Translations under genes and position numbers: made by a program
Shown here: positions 1-6,186 of the stretch, one piece after another
Numbering within the stretch: the stretch's first letter is position 1
How the letters are laid out: each line of letters begins with the position of its first letter
NCBI GenBank assembly: GCA_019056875.1
Contig: DXJA01000032.1
Location: 1-8,093, forward strand
Reading direction: 5' to 3'
DNA: 8,093 bases
Source: Candidatus Jordarchaeum madagascarense
GTDB lineage: Archaea; Asgardarchaeota; Jordiarchaeia; Jordiarchaeales; Jordiarchaeaceae
The notes under the pieces: generated by a model
The model's input: only the letters and a program-made list of their open reading frames with translations
Database searches by the model: none
What the model was told of the DNA's origin: nothing

Positions 1-1
1 C

Positions 2-1186
2 ATTGTTGTTATAACAACTGTAGCCAGTCGGTCTGGACTATTTGAATACATTATAATTAAAGTAGTTAAATTCAGCGGAGGGGATCTTAAAAAACTCTTC
101 ATTTACATATGGATACTAACATTTGTTCTAACAATGGTTTTGAACGGTGACCCCACCTTCATTATAGTAAGTGTCTTAATCTTTCAGATAGTCAGAGTAT
201 TGGACCTCAACCCGGTACCCTATATTCTCGGCACGGTGTTCGTGGTCAACGCGGCTAGTGCATCCTCGGTTATCGGCAGCTTCGTGAATATTCTGGTTAC
301 TGGCCACTACAATCTAGATCCGACACGCTGGCTCTCTTATCCCACTTTTATGGTGTTAGGAGTGCCATTCGCGGTGCTCAGCACCATGATCGCTCTATTC
401 TTCATATTCCGCCACTACAAGGATGCTTTCAAGATTCCAAAAGAAAAAGATGGATACCTAGAAACGAGAGAAGAACTACTATCTTTTAACGAAAAAACCC
501 TTATGAAGGATCCTAAATTATTCCGAAAACTTGCTATACTTCTTGGGGCAACAATAGCGGGATTCGTTGTAGCCGGTTTATTTAACATACCCTTTTACGT
601 GGTATCACTAGTGTTTGCATTTGCCTTTGTCTTTGTAAGCGGCGAAGACCCCGAGAGAACCCTAAAAGAAGTGGACTGGAGCCTCATATTCTTCTTCATA
701 GGAATATTCATCATAGTGGGTGGCGTAGACCGAACCAAAATTTTGGAAATTATGGGAAATAGCCTCGGAGGCCTGATATTCGCAAATATTCCGGGAACGG
801 CAACCCTTGTGAGTTTATTCTGTGGCGGACTATCAGGAGTGCTGGATAACATCTCTGTAACAACAGCTCTACTGTTCGTAACGCCCAGCCTATCTGCATC
901 AGCTCTAATTAACGAAAACCTGGTGATATGGTCACTATTATACGGAGCCAACATAGGAGCTAGCCTCACCCCCATAGGGGGTCTCCCGAACCTGATTGCA
1001 ATAACCTCTTTAGAGAAGCAGGGATTCCATGTCTCCTGGCGGGAATTTATGAAAATCGGAGTACCTATCACTTTACTGAGCCTCTCTGCGGGAATACCTC
1101 TACTGCTAGGATTTTCCCATGTCCTCGGCTGGGGATTAGACATCACAACACCATTCACATCAATGTTCTTAAAAGGAAAATTGTGA
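2..1186 (+). CDS. ArsB/NhaD/SLC13-type membrane permease, 5'-truncated
   Basis: This is the C-terminal 394 residues of an integral membrane ion or anion permease. The frame is open to the left edge with no stop, so the true start lies outside the window and ATG 134 is internal (it follows an already conserved LFEYIIIK segment). Numbering from base 2, the visible chain has about eight to nine hydrophobic segments with a charged cytoplasmic loop near residues 138-176. The segment DWSLIFFFIGIFIIVGG (from about 225) and the C-terminal repeat with LDNISVTT (281-288), GANIGASLTPIGGLPN (315-330) and a final WREFMKIGVP are typical of the ion transporter superfamily (arsenite pump ArsB, Na+/H+ antiporter NhaD, SLC13). 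The substrate cannot be told from sequence; no arsenic genes are visible alongside. The matching N-terminal repeat is diverged (NGDPT where DNVTT is usual). It ends in TGA and faces the methyltransferase at 1407-2090 convergently. Family placement is firm; substrate is not. Confidence 0.88.
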   Translation: MVVITTVASRSGLFEYIIIKVVKFSGGDLKKLFIYIWILTFVLTMVLNGDPTFIIVSVLIFQIVRVLDLNPVPYILGTVFVVNAASASSVIGSFVNILVTGHYNLDPTRWLSYPTFMVLGVPFAVLSTMIALFFIFRHYKDAFKIPKEKDGYLETREELLSFNEKTLMKDPKLFRKLAILLGATIAGFVVAGLFNIPFYVVSLVFAFAFVFVSGEDPERTLKEVDWSLIFFFIGIFIIVGGVDRTKILEIMGNSLGGLIFANIPGTATLVSLFCGGLSGVLDNISVTTALLFVTPSLSASALINENLVIWSLLYGANIGASLTPIGGLPNLIAITSLEKQGFHVSWREFMKIGVPITLLSLSAGIPLLLGFSHVLGWGLDITTPFTSMFLKGKL

Positions 1187-1406
1187 TACAGAAAAACAAT
1201 AAATTATCCCAAAAATACCTAAAAAAGTAATCACAAAATTTTTAGTAAGCCTTTTCCCCCGTTAGAGACTTGTTTGGCAATAAAAGGAAAATAGGGTTAA
1301 AAAAATTTTTTGCGGAATTTGTAGCTTTCATTTCGGTTTTGCAAGTGCTCATAAACTAATGAACTAAAGTAAATTTATTGAAAACTAAAAAAAGATGAAT
1401 ATTTTA
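1187..1406. other. Convergent intergenic region, no gene seen
   Basis: This 220-bp AT-rich gap lies between two genes that point at each other. I see no open frame with coding character and no RNA gene. It carries several T-runs and A-runs on both strands, including the A7T6 tract described separately, so it probably ends transcription from both sides. Confidence 0.6.
1299..1311. terminator. A7T6 tract, probable bidirectional oligo-T terminator
   Basis: Seven A followed by six T form a self-complementary tract in the convergent gap between the permease and the methyltransferase. Archaeal termination commonly uses oligo-T on the non-template strand, and this tract gives T-runs on both strands. 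It is preceded by ATAGGGTT; a similar tract with ATAGGGT next to it lies downstream of hflX. The function is inferred from position and composition only. Confidence 0.45.
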
Positions 1407-2090
1407 CTAGGTGTTATTTGATGTGTCAGCGTATTCCCCTATCAATACCCATGGAATGAAGTTGACTGGGCCCTTAATACGGGGATCATAATCTTCATAT
1501 TCATACAGTTCTTTTATGTTCAGGAAATTAAAATCTTGTATTAGCTCTTCTCGGGTACAGAAGTGGAGATAAATTTTGTTTCCGGGTGTTTCCTCGTAGA
1601 GGAAAGAGTTTGGTTCTTCGGGAACTGGGGTGCCTTTACCATAATACTCGGTATCCCCCACCGAAAGCGTGCTAAGGAATAGTGAACCGTTCGGTTTTAA
1701 TGTTCTCATAATAATCTTTCTAAATTTCTCTCTTTCGTTCTTTTTCAAGAAGTGGTACAAGCCTGCGCTTAATATTATATCATACTTGCCTTCCTTTAGT
1801 TCCGTGAAGCTGCAGCATTTAAATTTCACATTTTCTTTTTTCACCTTGAGGGCGGTATCTGTGGCATTATCTATAGCTTTTTTAGAAATGTCGATGCCCA
1901 AAATACTACATTGAAGATTGTCTGACAAGTAGAACGCGTCACGACCATTGCCACAGCCAATGTCTAATATGCTCAATATATCGTTTTCTGATTTCCGTTT
2001 TTTAAAGTATTCAACTATAGCAATGGCTAACTCGCTGTGCCCTTTTAGCCAAACACTTTCATCGAGTGGAGATTCATTTTCCCTAGACAT
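1407..2090 (-). CDS. TehB-like class I SAM-dependent methyltransferase
   Basis: This soluble 227-residue protein has a Rossmann-like methyltransferase fold. Motif I, ILDIGCGNGRD (residues 41-51), binds S-adenosylmethionine; GIDIS (65-69) carries the acidic residue that contacts the ribose. YDIILSAGLYHFL (103-115) and LKPNGSLFLSTLS (131-143) are the usual post-I and motif III strands. The C-terminal half, with DTEYYGKGTPVP (146-157) and HFCTREEL (176-183), resembles the TehB/thiopurine methyltransferase group, which methylates small or metalloid substrates. The actual substrate is unknown. The start is ATG with a GAGG Shine-Dalgarno seven bases upstream. It lies downstream of the phosphoesterase on the same strand with a 153-bp gap, so a separate promoter is more likely than a tight operon. 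Length is normal for a stand-alone enzyme of this class. Confidence 0.88.
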   Translation of the reverse strand: MSRENESPLDESVWLKGHSELAIAIVEYFKKRKSENDILSILDIGCGNGRDAFYLSDNLQCSILGIDISKKAIDNATDTALKVKKENVKFKCCSFTELKEGKYDIILSAGLYHFLKKNEREKFRKIIMRTLKPNGSLFLSTLSVGDTEYYGKGTPVPEEPNSFLYEETPGNKIYLHFCTREELIQDFNFLNIKELYEYEDYDPRIKGPVNFIPWVLIGEYADTSNNT

Positions 2091-2243
2091 TTCACAGCCT
2101 CATTTATGCAAGCATTTCAATTAGCGAAAAATGGATTACATACTATTTCCGAATATACAATATTTTAACATTTAATGCTCAATATAAGTATACGTCAAGA
2201 AGAATTGAAGTGCAATTTGAGTTAGCAATTAGGGGTGCTAATA

Positions 2244-2966
2244 CTAGTGTGTGAAAGTAGCAGAATAAAGGTCGTCTGCGAATTCTGGGGGCAGTCCCGC
2301 TCTTTTTATTGCCTGGGCGGTTCGATCTATATCGTAGGGAACTCTTTTAAAACGTACTCTGAGGCTTTTTTCTATTTCTAGTAGCACGTAGCATGCTCTG
2401 GGGTCACTGTCCTTTGGTTTTCCCACGCTACCGGTATTGACTATGTGGATTCCTTGCACTATCCTGTGGTATGGTAGATGGGTGTGCCCGCAGATTAAGA
2501 GGTCTATGTTTAATGGTTCCAGTATTCGGAGCAGATTTTTTTCTGGTCTGTTTTCGTAAAGATATTCGTTTATTCTTCGGGGGCTTCCGTGGACGTGAAG
2601 AACCCGGAAACCGTTCCACGTGTAATGTGTATTTCCTAATAGATTTCTGAGAAAAGATTTGTTTTCATCAGTAACGTTTACTTTAGTCCATTCTAGTGAA
2701 ATTTCCCCCAATTCGATTTCCTTCCGACTGCGATAGGCGCAGCCACAATCATCTCTGTTGAACCCCACTCCGTCATCATAATTACCCATTATTGTAGATA
2801 TTTTCTGGTCTCTCAAAATCTCAACAACTTCATTGGGAAACGCCCCGTATCCTACCAGGTCCCCTCCGCAAAGGGCTAAGTCCACATTATCTTTTGAGAT
2901 GCTTTTCAAGACTTCTTCTAGAGCGTACAGATTTGAATGAATATCGGAAAAAATTGCTACGCGCAC
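2244..2966 (-). CDS. Calcineurin-like metallophosphoesterase (YfcE/MJ0912-like)
   Basis: This 240-residue binuclear-metal phosphoesterase belongs to the group of predicted phosphodiesterases and protein phosphatases. With the start used here the metal-ligand motifs are complete and in order: SDIHSN (D8, H10), GGDLVG (D36), GNYDD (N62, D64), HVHGS (H124, H126) and GHTH (H161, H163). The insert DDCGCAYRS (residues 72-80) has two cysteines and follows GNYDDGVGF, a combination I recall from one subgroup of these enzymes. It has no signal peptide and should be cytosolic; the physiological substrate is unknown. The frame extends upstream to GTG 2981, but GTG 2966 is preferred because GGAGG lies eight bases before it and the protein then begins MRVAIFSDIHSN, the usual beginning for the family. 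It is divergent from hflX across a 155-bp region. Confidence 0.9.
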   Translation of the reverse strand: MRVAIFSDIHSNLYALEEVLKSISKDNVDLALCGGDLVGYGAFPNEVVEILRDQKISTIMGNYDDGVGFNRDDCGCAYRSRKEIELGEISLEWTKVNVTDENKSFLRNLLGNTHYTWNGFRVLHVHGSPRRINEYLYENRPEKNLLRILEPLNIDLLICGHTHLPYHRIVQGIHIVNTGSVGKPKDSDPRACYVLLEIEKSLRVRFKRVPYDIDRTAQAIKRAGLPPEFADDLYSATFTH

Positions 2967-2972
2967 TCCGTT

Positions 2973-2979
2973 ATCCTCC
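2973..2979 (-). promoter_or_regulatory. Shine-Dalgarno GGAGGAT that decides the phosphoesterase start
   Basis: On the minus strand, GGAGGAT ends about seven to eight bases before GTG 2966. It overlaps the alternative in-frame GTG at 2981, so it cannot serve that one. It therefore supports translation from 2966. Confidence 0.7.
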
Positions 2980-3000
2980 ACTAAAGTGGAAGAACTTGAT

Positions 3001-3010
3001 ACATATATTA
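3001..3010 (-). promoter_or_regulatory. TATA box of the phosphoesterase gene
   Basis: The minus strand reads TAATATATGT here. With the archaeal TATA-to-start distance of about 25 bases, transcription would begin near 2980. That leaves a leader of only ~14 nt containing just the Shine-Dalgarno before GTG 2966. Confidence 0.5.
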
Positions 3011-3014
3011 ATGA

Positions 3015-3079
3015 TCCTTAGAAAGAGAAGGGGCTAAACCGATGCCTAAGGAAAATTGATTAAGACTCTCGCCCCTTCT
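3015..3079. repeat. Two interleaved perfect inverted repeats between divergent promoters
   Basis: Arm pair A is TCCTTAG (3015-3021) with CTAAGGA (3046-3052). Arm pair B is AGAAGGGGC (3026-3034) with GCCCCTTCT (3071-3079). The order is A, B, A', B', so the two pairings cross each other. The region lies between the predicted TATA boxes of the phosphoesterase (3001-3010) and hflX (about 3080-3090). It is therefore probably upstream of both transcripts and more likely an operator region than an RNA element. Read in the direction of each gene, the nonamer GCCCCTTCT is in the same orientation upstream of each TATA-like box. Confidence 0.5.
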
Positions 3080-3093
3080 ATTAAGTATTAAGT
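3080..3093 (+). promoter_or_regulatory. Tandem ATTAAGT repeat, possible hflX TATA element
   Basis: ATTAAGT occurs twice head to tail, directly after the GCCCCTTCT arm. Its position, about 30-40 bases before the TTG start of hflX, fits a weak TATA element with a leader of roughly 10-15 nt. The match to a consensus TATA box is poor. Confidence 0.3.
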
Positions 3094-3121
3094 GTTGAAT
3101 ACACGTTAGGATGGCGAATAC

Positions 3122-4261
3122 TTGGATAGGAGAACTTTCAATAATCGTGCCTGTGTTGCAATGTTGAAAACTGATTTCCATGACCACTTTTTATTTCGCG
3201 TGGAGTTAGATGAGTTAATCACTCTTGCAACAAACGCGGGTTACGAGGTGGTTGAGGAAATTATTCAAACAAGACATCCCACCAGCGACCTGCTCTTCGG
3301 AAAGGGAAAGGTAGAGGAAATCAGAGAGTTCATGAAATTCCAAGACATTGACAACCTAATTGTTTACAATCAACTGTCTTCAAAACAATTTCTAAACCTC
3401 GCAAGGGAACTGGAAGCAAACGTCATGGATAGGTACGATTTAACTCTAGAAATCTTTGAGGCGAATGCTTCAGACATTTTATCACTCCAACAGATAAAGC
3501 TGGCCAAAATGAAGAAGGAAACCCCACTGTTAAAACTTAAGGTTTCAGAAAAGTACAAGGAGGAGCACCCCTTCCTGATGGGTGGTGGAGAGTATGCGAT
3601 GCACAGTACTCTTAAATCGTTCAGCAAGAGAGAGTCCTCCATTAAGAGGGAGATAGACCGCATGTTACGTGAGAAAAAAATGCAGGTAATTAGGAGGAAG
3701 AAAGAAGGAGCCAAAATTGTAAACATCGGAGGATACTACAACTCTGGAAAAACCACACTTTTCAACAAGCTCACCGGAGCAGACAAACCAGTTAGTGAAA
3801 CACCTTTCACAACACTAACTGCAAAGTATAAAAAATGGCTGGAAAACGGTAATGTACTTTTTGTTGACACCATAGGTTTTGTTATAGACCTGGATCCTCG
3901 ACTATTAACCTCATTCGAAATAAACCTGATTGACTTTCAGTACGCGGATCTCCAGTTATTCCTAGTATCCGCAAACGAGCCACCGGAGATCGTGGCATTA
4001 AAACTGAGTGAAGGATTAAAAATATTAGAAACTATCCCAGTACAAGGGCAGAAAACCATAGTGGTGCTAAACAAAATAGACGAAACAGATGAAGAAAACC
4101 TGGAGCAAATATTGGACGTAACCAGAACTGTATTCGACTCAGGTGATGAGAACCGGATAATTCCCATATCGGCAAAAACAGGAAAAAACTTGGATAAACT
4201 CTCAAAGCACATTTCCGAAAAAATATTCCTACAAACTTCTAAAATAAATTCTCCATATTAA
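3122..4261 (+). CDS. hflX: HflX-family ribosome-associated GTPase
   Basis: This 379-residue P-loop GTPase of the Obg-HflX superfamily is known in characterised members to bind the large ribosomal subunit and act in ribosome splitting or rescue. The N-terminal HflX domain is visible: NAGYEVVEEI (38-47), FGKGKVEEI (59-67), NLIVYNQLSSKQ (78-89), DRYDLTLEIF (103-112) and the PFLMGGGEY loop (150-158), which replaces the longer bacterial GGxGE region. The G domain has G1 GYYNSGKT (204-211), G2 FTTLT (229-233), G3 DTIG (249-252), G4 NKID (317-320) and G5 SAK (350-352), so all nucleotide-binding motifs are intact. It starts at TTG: an in-frame TAG lies at 3107, and beginning at the later ATG (residue 14) would remove RACVAML, which aligns with the first beta strand of the family. 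The Shine-Dalgarno is weak (GGATGG, seven bases upstream). Confidence 0.93.
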   Translation: MDRRTFNNRACVAMLKTDFHDHFLFRVELDELITLATNAGYEVVEEIIQTRHPTSDLLFGKGKVEEIREFMKFQDIDNLIVYNQLSSKQFLNLARELEANVMDRYDLTLEIFEANASDILSLQQIKLAKMKKETPLLKLKVSEKYKEEHPFLMGGGEYAMHSTLKSFSKRESSIKREIDRMLREKKMQVIRRKKEGAKIVNIGGYYNSGKTTLFNKLTGADKPVSETPFTTLTAKYKKWLENGNVLFVDTIGFVIDLDPRLLTSFEINLIDFQYADLQLFLVSANEPPEIVALKLSEGLKILETIPVQGQKTIVVLNKIDETDEENLEQILDVTRTVFDSGDENRIIPISAKTGKNLDKLSKHISEKIFLQTSKINSPY

Positions 4262-4333
4262 TGCATTAAACATTATTGAGGGAACCTATTAAAGACTCTG
4301 AACCTAAATTGAAGATTCCTCAAATACAGCGAT

Positions 4334-4346
4334 AAAAAAATTTTTT
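4334..4346 (+). terminator. A7T6 tract downstream of hflX
   Basis: AAAAAAATTTTTT lies about 70 bp after the hflX stop, followed by a second A-run and ATAGGGT. It matches the tract at 1299-1311. The T-run could end the hflX transcript before the next gene's promoter at about 4373. Confidence 0.4.
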
Positions 4347-4372
4347 AAAAAATAGGGTAAAACGTTCTTTAA

Positions 4373-4380
4373 TTATAAAA
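4373..4380 (+). promoter_or_regulatory. TATA box of the small cysteine-containing protein gene
   Basis: TTATAAAA lies about 30-36 bases before ATG 4409, so transcription would start near 4402 and leave a leader of only ~7 nt. The purines GAAGGGA just upstream of the ATG may act as a weak ribosome-binding site, or the message may be read nearly leaderless. Confidence 0.55.
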
Positions 4381-4408
4381 TTAAAACATTTGATTCTGAA
4401 GGGATACT

Positions 4409-4861
4409 ATGGAAGATAAAAATACTGAAAATTTACCGAAGAATCCGATAGAAGCTCAGGGAATGCTAATTAAAGCTTTTTATGAAATGGTCGGCAAAGA
4501 AGCTTTACCTATTATTAGGGAAATATGCGCGAAACAAGGTCGGGCCCTCGGTCTAAAAATTAGGAAAAAATTACCAAACAACAAATTATCAACGGTTGCC
4601 AAAGCATTTTCTGAAAGTTTTGATCCGAACCACGTTAAAGTAATTACCATCACTGATGATAAATTTCAAATTCAGGGTACCCAATGCCCCTTTGGCCTAG
4701 AGAACACATCCAGGGAGTTATGTGAAGCAGTAATGGAAATTGATCATGAGTATTTTCGTACAGCGGTAAGTGATAAGATTAAATTGAACATAATTAGGAC
4801 TGTGGCGGAAGGAGATTCTTGCTGTGATACAATCTACGAATTGAAAAATGATTCAGAATAA
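4409..4861 (+). CDS. Small cysteine-containing protein, ATC-hydrolase/MetOD1-like
   Basis: This soluble 150-residue protein lacks a signal peptide and membrane segments. The N-terminal half is helical and basic (AFYEMVGKEALPIIREICAK, 23-42). The C-terminal half has the ordered motifs TQCPFG (91-96), LCEA (104-107) and AEGDSCCDTIYEL (133-145), with cysteines at 40, 93, 105, 138 and 139. A CPxG...C...GDxxCxxxY layout is what I know from the L-2-amino-thiazoline-4-carboxylic acid hydrolase family and the related methanogen output domain found in archaeal sensor proteins; I cannot choose between them by eye. A role as a small enzyme, or as a ligand- or metal-sensing domain standing alone, is possible. 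It follows hflX after 147 bp with its own TATA box and is convergent with the next methyltransferase. Base composition looks more AT-rich than hflX. Confidence 0.6.
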   Translation: MEDKNTENLPKNPIEAQGMLIKAFYEMVGKEALPIIREICAKQGRALGLKIRKKLPNNKLSTVAKAFSESFDPNHVKVITITDDKFQIQGTQCPFGLENTSRELCEAVMEIDHEYFRTAVSDKIKLNIIRTVAEGDSCCDTIYELKNDSE

Positions 4862-4955
4862 AAAGTCTAAGTAAAACGGGGCTAAATCAGAAAATCATTA
4901 AATTGAGTGGAGTTATAAATTAATAATTACTATGATCAGTTTTAATTTCAACCGT

Positions 4956-5612
4956 TTATGTTTTAGAAGCACTTAAAATGTAATAATAACCAAAATAGCA
5001 TTCTTCATAATCATCTATTTTGTTAAATTTTGATTCGATGTAAGCGACAATATCTCGATTCAAGTCAATTCTCCCTAATCTGAACGTCCATCCAAAAATA
5101 GGATTCAAGAGCTTGTAAGGCATTTGAGAACTAAGTTTCATTCCTATCATGGCAAATTTTCCTTGTGGTTTGAGTGCATTAAATATCTTATCGATTGCCG
5201 CCTTATAATCCGGTATTATTTCCAAAGAAAGTGTGCAAAGGATAGCGTCAAAAAGGATTCTAGGTTCATAATCGGTAATGCTCACGTTCACAAGTTCTAT
5301 GTTTGTCCATTTATTCTTCACAGTTCGCTTTTTTGCTAGTTTCAAAGATTCGGATGAAATATCAACTCCCACGAGCTTCCCTTTATTCTGCAAATAATTT
5401 TCTATAATTTTGAAATTATATCCTATGCCACAAGCGACATCAAGAACCGTGGAATTATTATTCAAGTTTAAAGAGGCAATAGCTTTTCTCCGATAAATAG
5501 AATTCTCCCTAGCTCTGCCAAAAAAAGCGTCTACCTCATATAAGATTGGGAAACTAGCGGCCTTGTCGTATGAACGTTTAATATCTTTATCTTTAAGCTT
5601 CGTAATCCACAC
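4956..5612 (-). CDS. UbiE-like class I SAM-dependent methyltransferase
   Basis: This 218-residue methyltransferase has motif I VLDVACGIG (56-64), the ribose-binding acidic residue in VGVDIS (81-86), ILFDAILCTLSLEIIPD (119-135) and the late motif LKPQGKFAMIGM (147-158). The N-terminal SYDKAASFPILYEVDAF (14-30) and the RRKAIASL helix before motif I match the UbiE/phospholipid N-methyltransferase type, which often acts on quinones or lipids. The substrate here is unknown. The C-terminal half has an aromatic-rich patch (CYFGYYYIL, 205-213). The start is GTG 5612, which is overlapped by a GAGGTG Shine-Dalgarno-like sequence; an in-frame TAA lies 15 bases upstream and no other usual start codon precedes the conserved part. 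It shares no recent ancestry visible by eye with the methyltransferase at 1407-2090 beyond the fold. The coding sequence is noticeably AT-rich. Confidence 0.82.
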   Translation of the reverse strand: MWITKLKDKDIKRSYDKAASFPILYEVDAFFGRARENSIYRRKAIASLNLNNNSTVLDVACGIGYNFKIIENYLQNKGKLVGVDISSESLKLAKKRTVKNKWTNIELVNVSITDYEPRILFDAILCTLSLEIIPDYKAAIDKIFNALKPQGKFAMIGMKLSSQMPYKLLNPIFGWTFRLGRIDLNRDIVAYIESKFNKIDDYEECYFGYYYILSASKT

Positions 5613-5660
5613 CTCATATTTGAATTAAACACTTTTCAAAATTTTTCACCTGAGGTTTTT

Positions 5661-5670
5661 TCTTTATAGT
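5661..5670 (-). promoter_or_regulatory. Possible TATA box of the UbiE-like methyltransferase gene
   Basis: The minus strand reads ACTATAAAGA. A start about 25 bases downstream would be near 5640, giving a leader of about 28 nt before GTG 5612. Position and sequence fit; there is no other support. Confidence 0.4.
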
Positions 5671-5825
5671 GATAGTTTTCCGCTAATTTTTATCGCCAAG
5701 ATTTGCTTGGTTTAACTTTTTGTACCATTTACCCCCTCATCAAAATTTGCTTCTTCCAAAGATTTCCTAAAGAACATATTTCTTTGTTTGAAATGAGTGT
5801 CGGATATCTAGTTTTTTAAGCAGGA

Positions 5826-5832
5826 TATAAAT
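5826..5832 (+). promoter_or_regulatory. Orphan TATA box inside the long gap
   Basis: GGATATAAATG is one of the best TATA-like sequences in the window but lies about 355 bases before the nearest rightward start codon. A transcript from it would begin near 5852, just before the hairpins at 5857-5910. It may therefore drive a small RNA or a long leader. Confidence 0.35.
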
Positions 5833-5869
5833 GTAAAAATTTTCGATTAAAGAAAACCTCTATTTCGAG

Positions 5870-5910
5870 GAGCCCTTTTTGCAAATCATCCCAAAAAGGT
5901 CATACGGCTC
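5870..5910 (+). repeat. Imperfect hairpin GAGCC-CTTTTT / AAAAAG-GGCTC
   Basis: GAGCC (5870-5874) pairs with GGCTC (5906-5910), and CTTTTT (5875-5880) with AAAAAG (5893-5898), leaving a 7-base bulge on the 3' side. A small CCTC/GAGG stem (5857-5870) abuts it. This could be RNA structure or simply part of the repeat unit next to it. Confidence 0.35.
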
Positions 5911-5934
5911 TTCCAGAATCATCCCTTAAGGTCA
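5884..5934 (+). repeat. Imperfect direct repeat AATCATCCC-n-AAGGTCA, two copies
   Basis: Copy 1 is at 5884-5902 and copy 2 at 5917-5934, with starts 33 bases apart. Each has AATCATCCC then AAGGTCA, with three bases between in copy 1 and two in copy 2. Copy 2 contains the palindrome CCTTAAGG. Three helical turns between copies would suit side-by-side protein binding. The role is unknown. Confidence 0.5.
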
Positions 5935-6100
5935 CTGGAAAAATTTTGCAAGGGCTATAATCCAATATGAACAAAGTAAGATAAATATCCTTCTTAACTT
6001 CGAAAATTAACATGAAAGAATCAATTTGGCGGTAAAGGATAGTTCTTTTTAACATAAAATTGCTTATTTTTTAGCCTTTGTTAACTGTTTAATGAAAACG

Positions 6101-6108
6101 TATAAAAA
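6101..6108 (+). promoter_or_regulatory. TATA box of the PEPCK-like gene
   Basis: TATAAAAA follows the purine-rich GAAAACG, which could act as the BRE. Transcription would start near 6130, leaving a leader of about 57 nt, longer than for other genes in the window. Confidence 0.6.
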
Positions 6109-6172
6109 GGTGTAAGTTACTTGAATTCTGGAAAAAAAGGAATAGAATTGGAAGTGGTTAGACTAGGGTGTT

Positions 6173-6178
6173 GAGGAG
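6173..6178 (+). promoter_or_regulatory. Shine-Dalgarno of the PEPCK-like gene
   Basis: GAGGAG lies eight bases before ATG 6187. An in-frame TGA at 6172-6174 excludes any earlier start. Confidence 0.75.
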
Positions 6179-6186
6179 AAATTAGA

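Larger units (their letters stand above)
5613..6186. other. Long divergent intergenic region without a protein gene
   Basis: This 574-bp stretch between a leftward and a rightward gene has only open frames of about 20 codons or fewer among those I checked. It holds a possible minus-strand TATA (5661-5670), a short hairpin CCAAG-ATTTG-CTTGG followed by T-rich sequence (5696-5720), a good plus-strand TATA (5826-5832), hairpins (5857-5910), an imperfect direct repeat (5884-5934), T-runs near 6046 and 6066, and the promoter of the PEPCK-like gene at about 6101. I see no tRNA. An unrecognised small RNA is possible. Confidence 0.5.

Noticed and set aside
595..1158. 187-codon open frame on the minus strand inside the permease gene
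   Set aside because: It is antisense to strongly conserved membrane-protein motifs and its translation resembles no family; a shadow frame.
1407..2966. Phosphoesterase and TehB-like methyltransferase as a two-gene operon
   Set aside because: The 153-bp gap and AT-rich TATA-like stretches before the methyltransferase argue against tight coupling, though read-through cannot be excluded.
3111..3167. ATG-initiated 18-codon frame overlapping the start of hflX, considered as hflX start or leader peptide
   Set aside because: It is out of frame with hflX, closes at TGA 3165-3167, and has no good ribosome-binding site.
3370..3726. 118-codon minus-strand open frame inside hflX
   Set aside because: Antisense to the HflX domain and P-loop region, with no recognisable motif.
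5860..5922. 20-codon minus-strand frame across the direct repeats
   Set aside because: Too short, with no convincing ribosome-binding site or coding signal; the repeat itself explains the pattern.
5884..5934. Possible CRISPR fragment
   Set aside because: Only two imperfect copies with a spacer of about 14 bases and no cas genes in the window.
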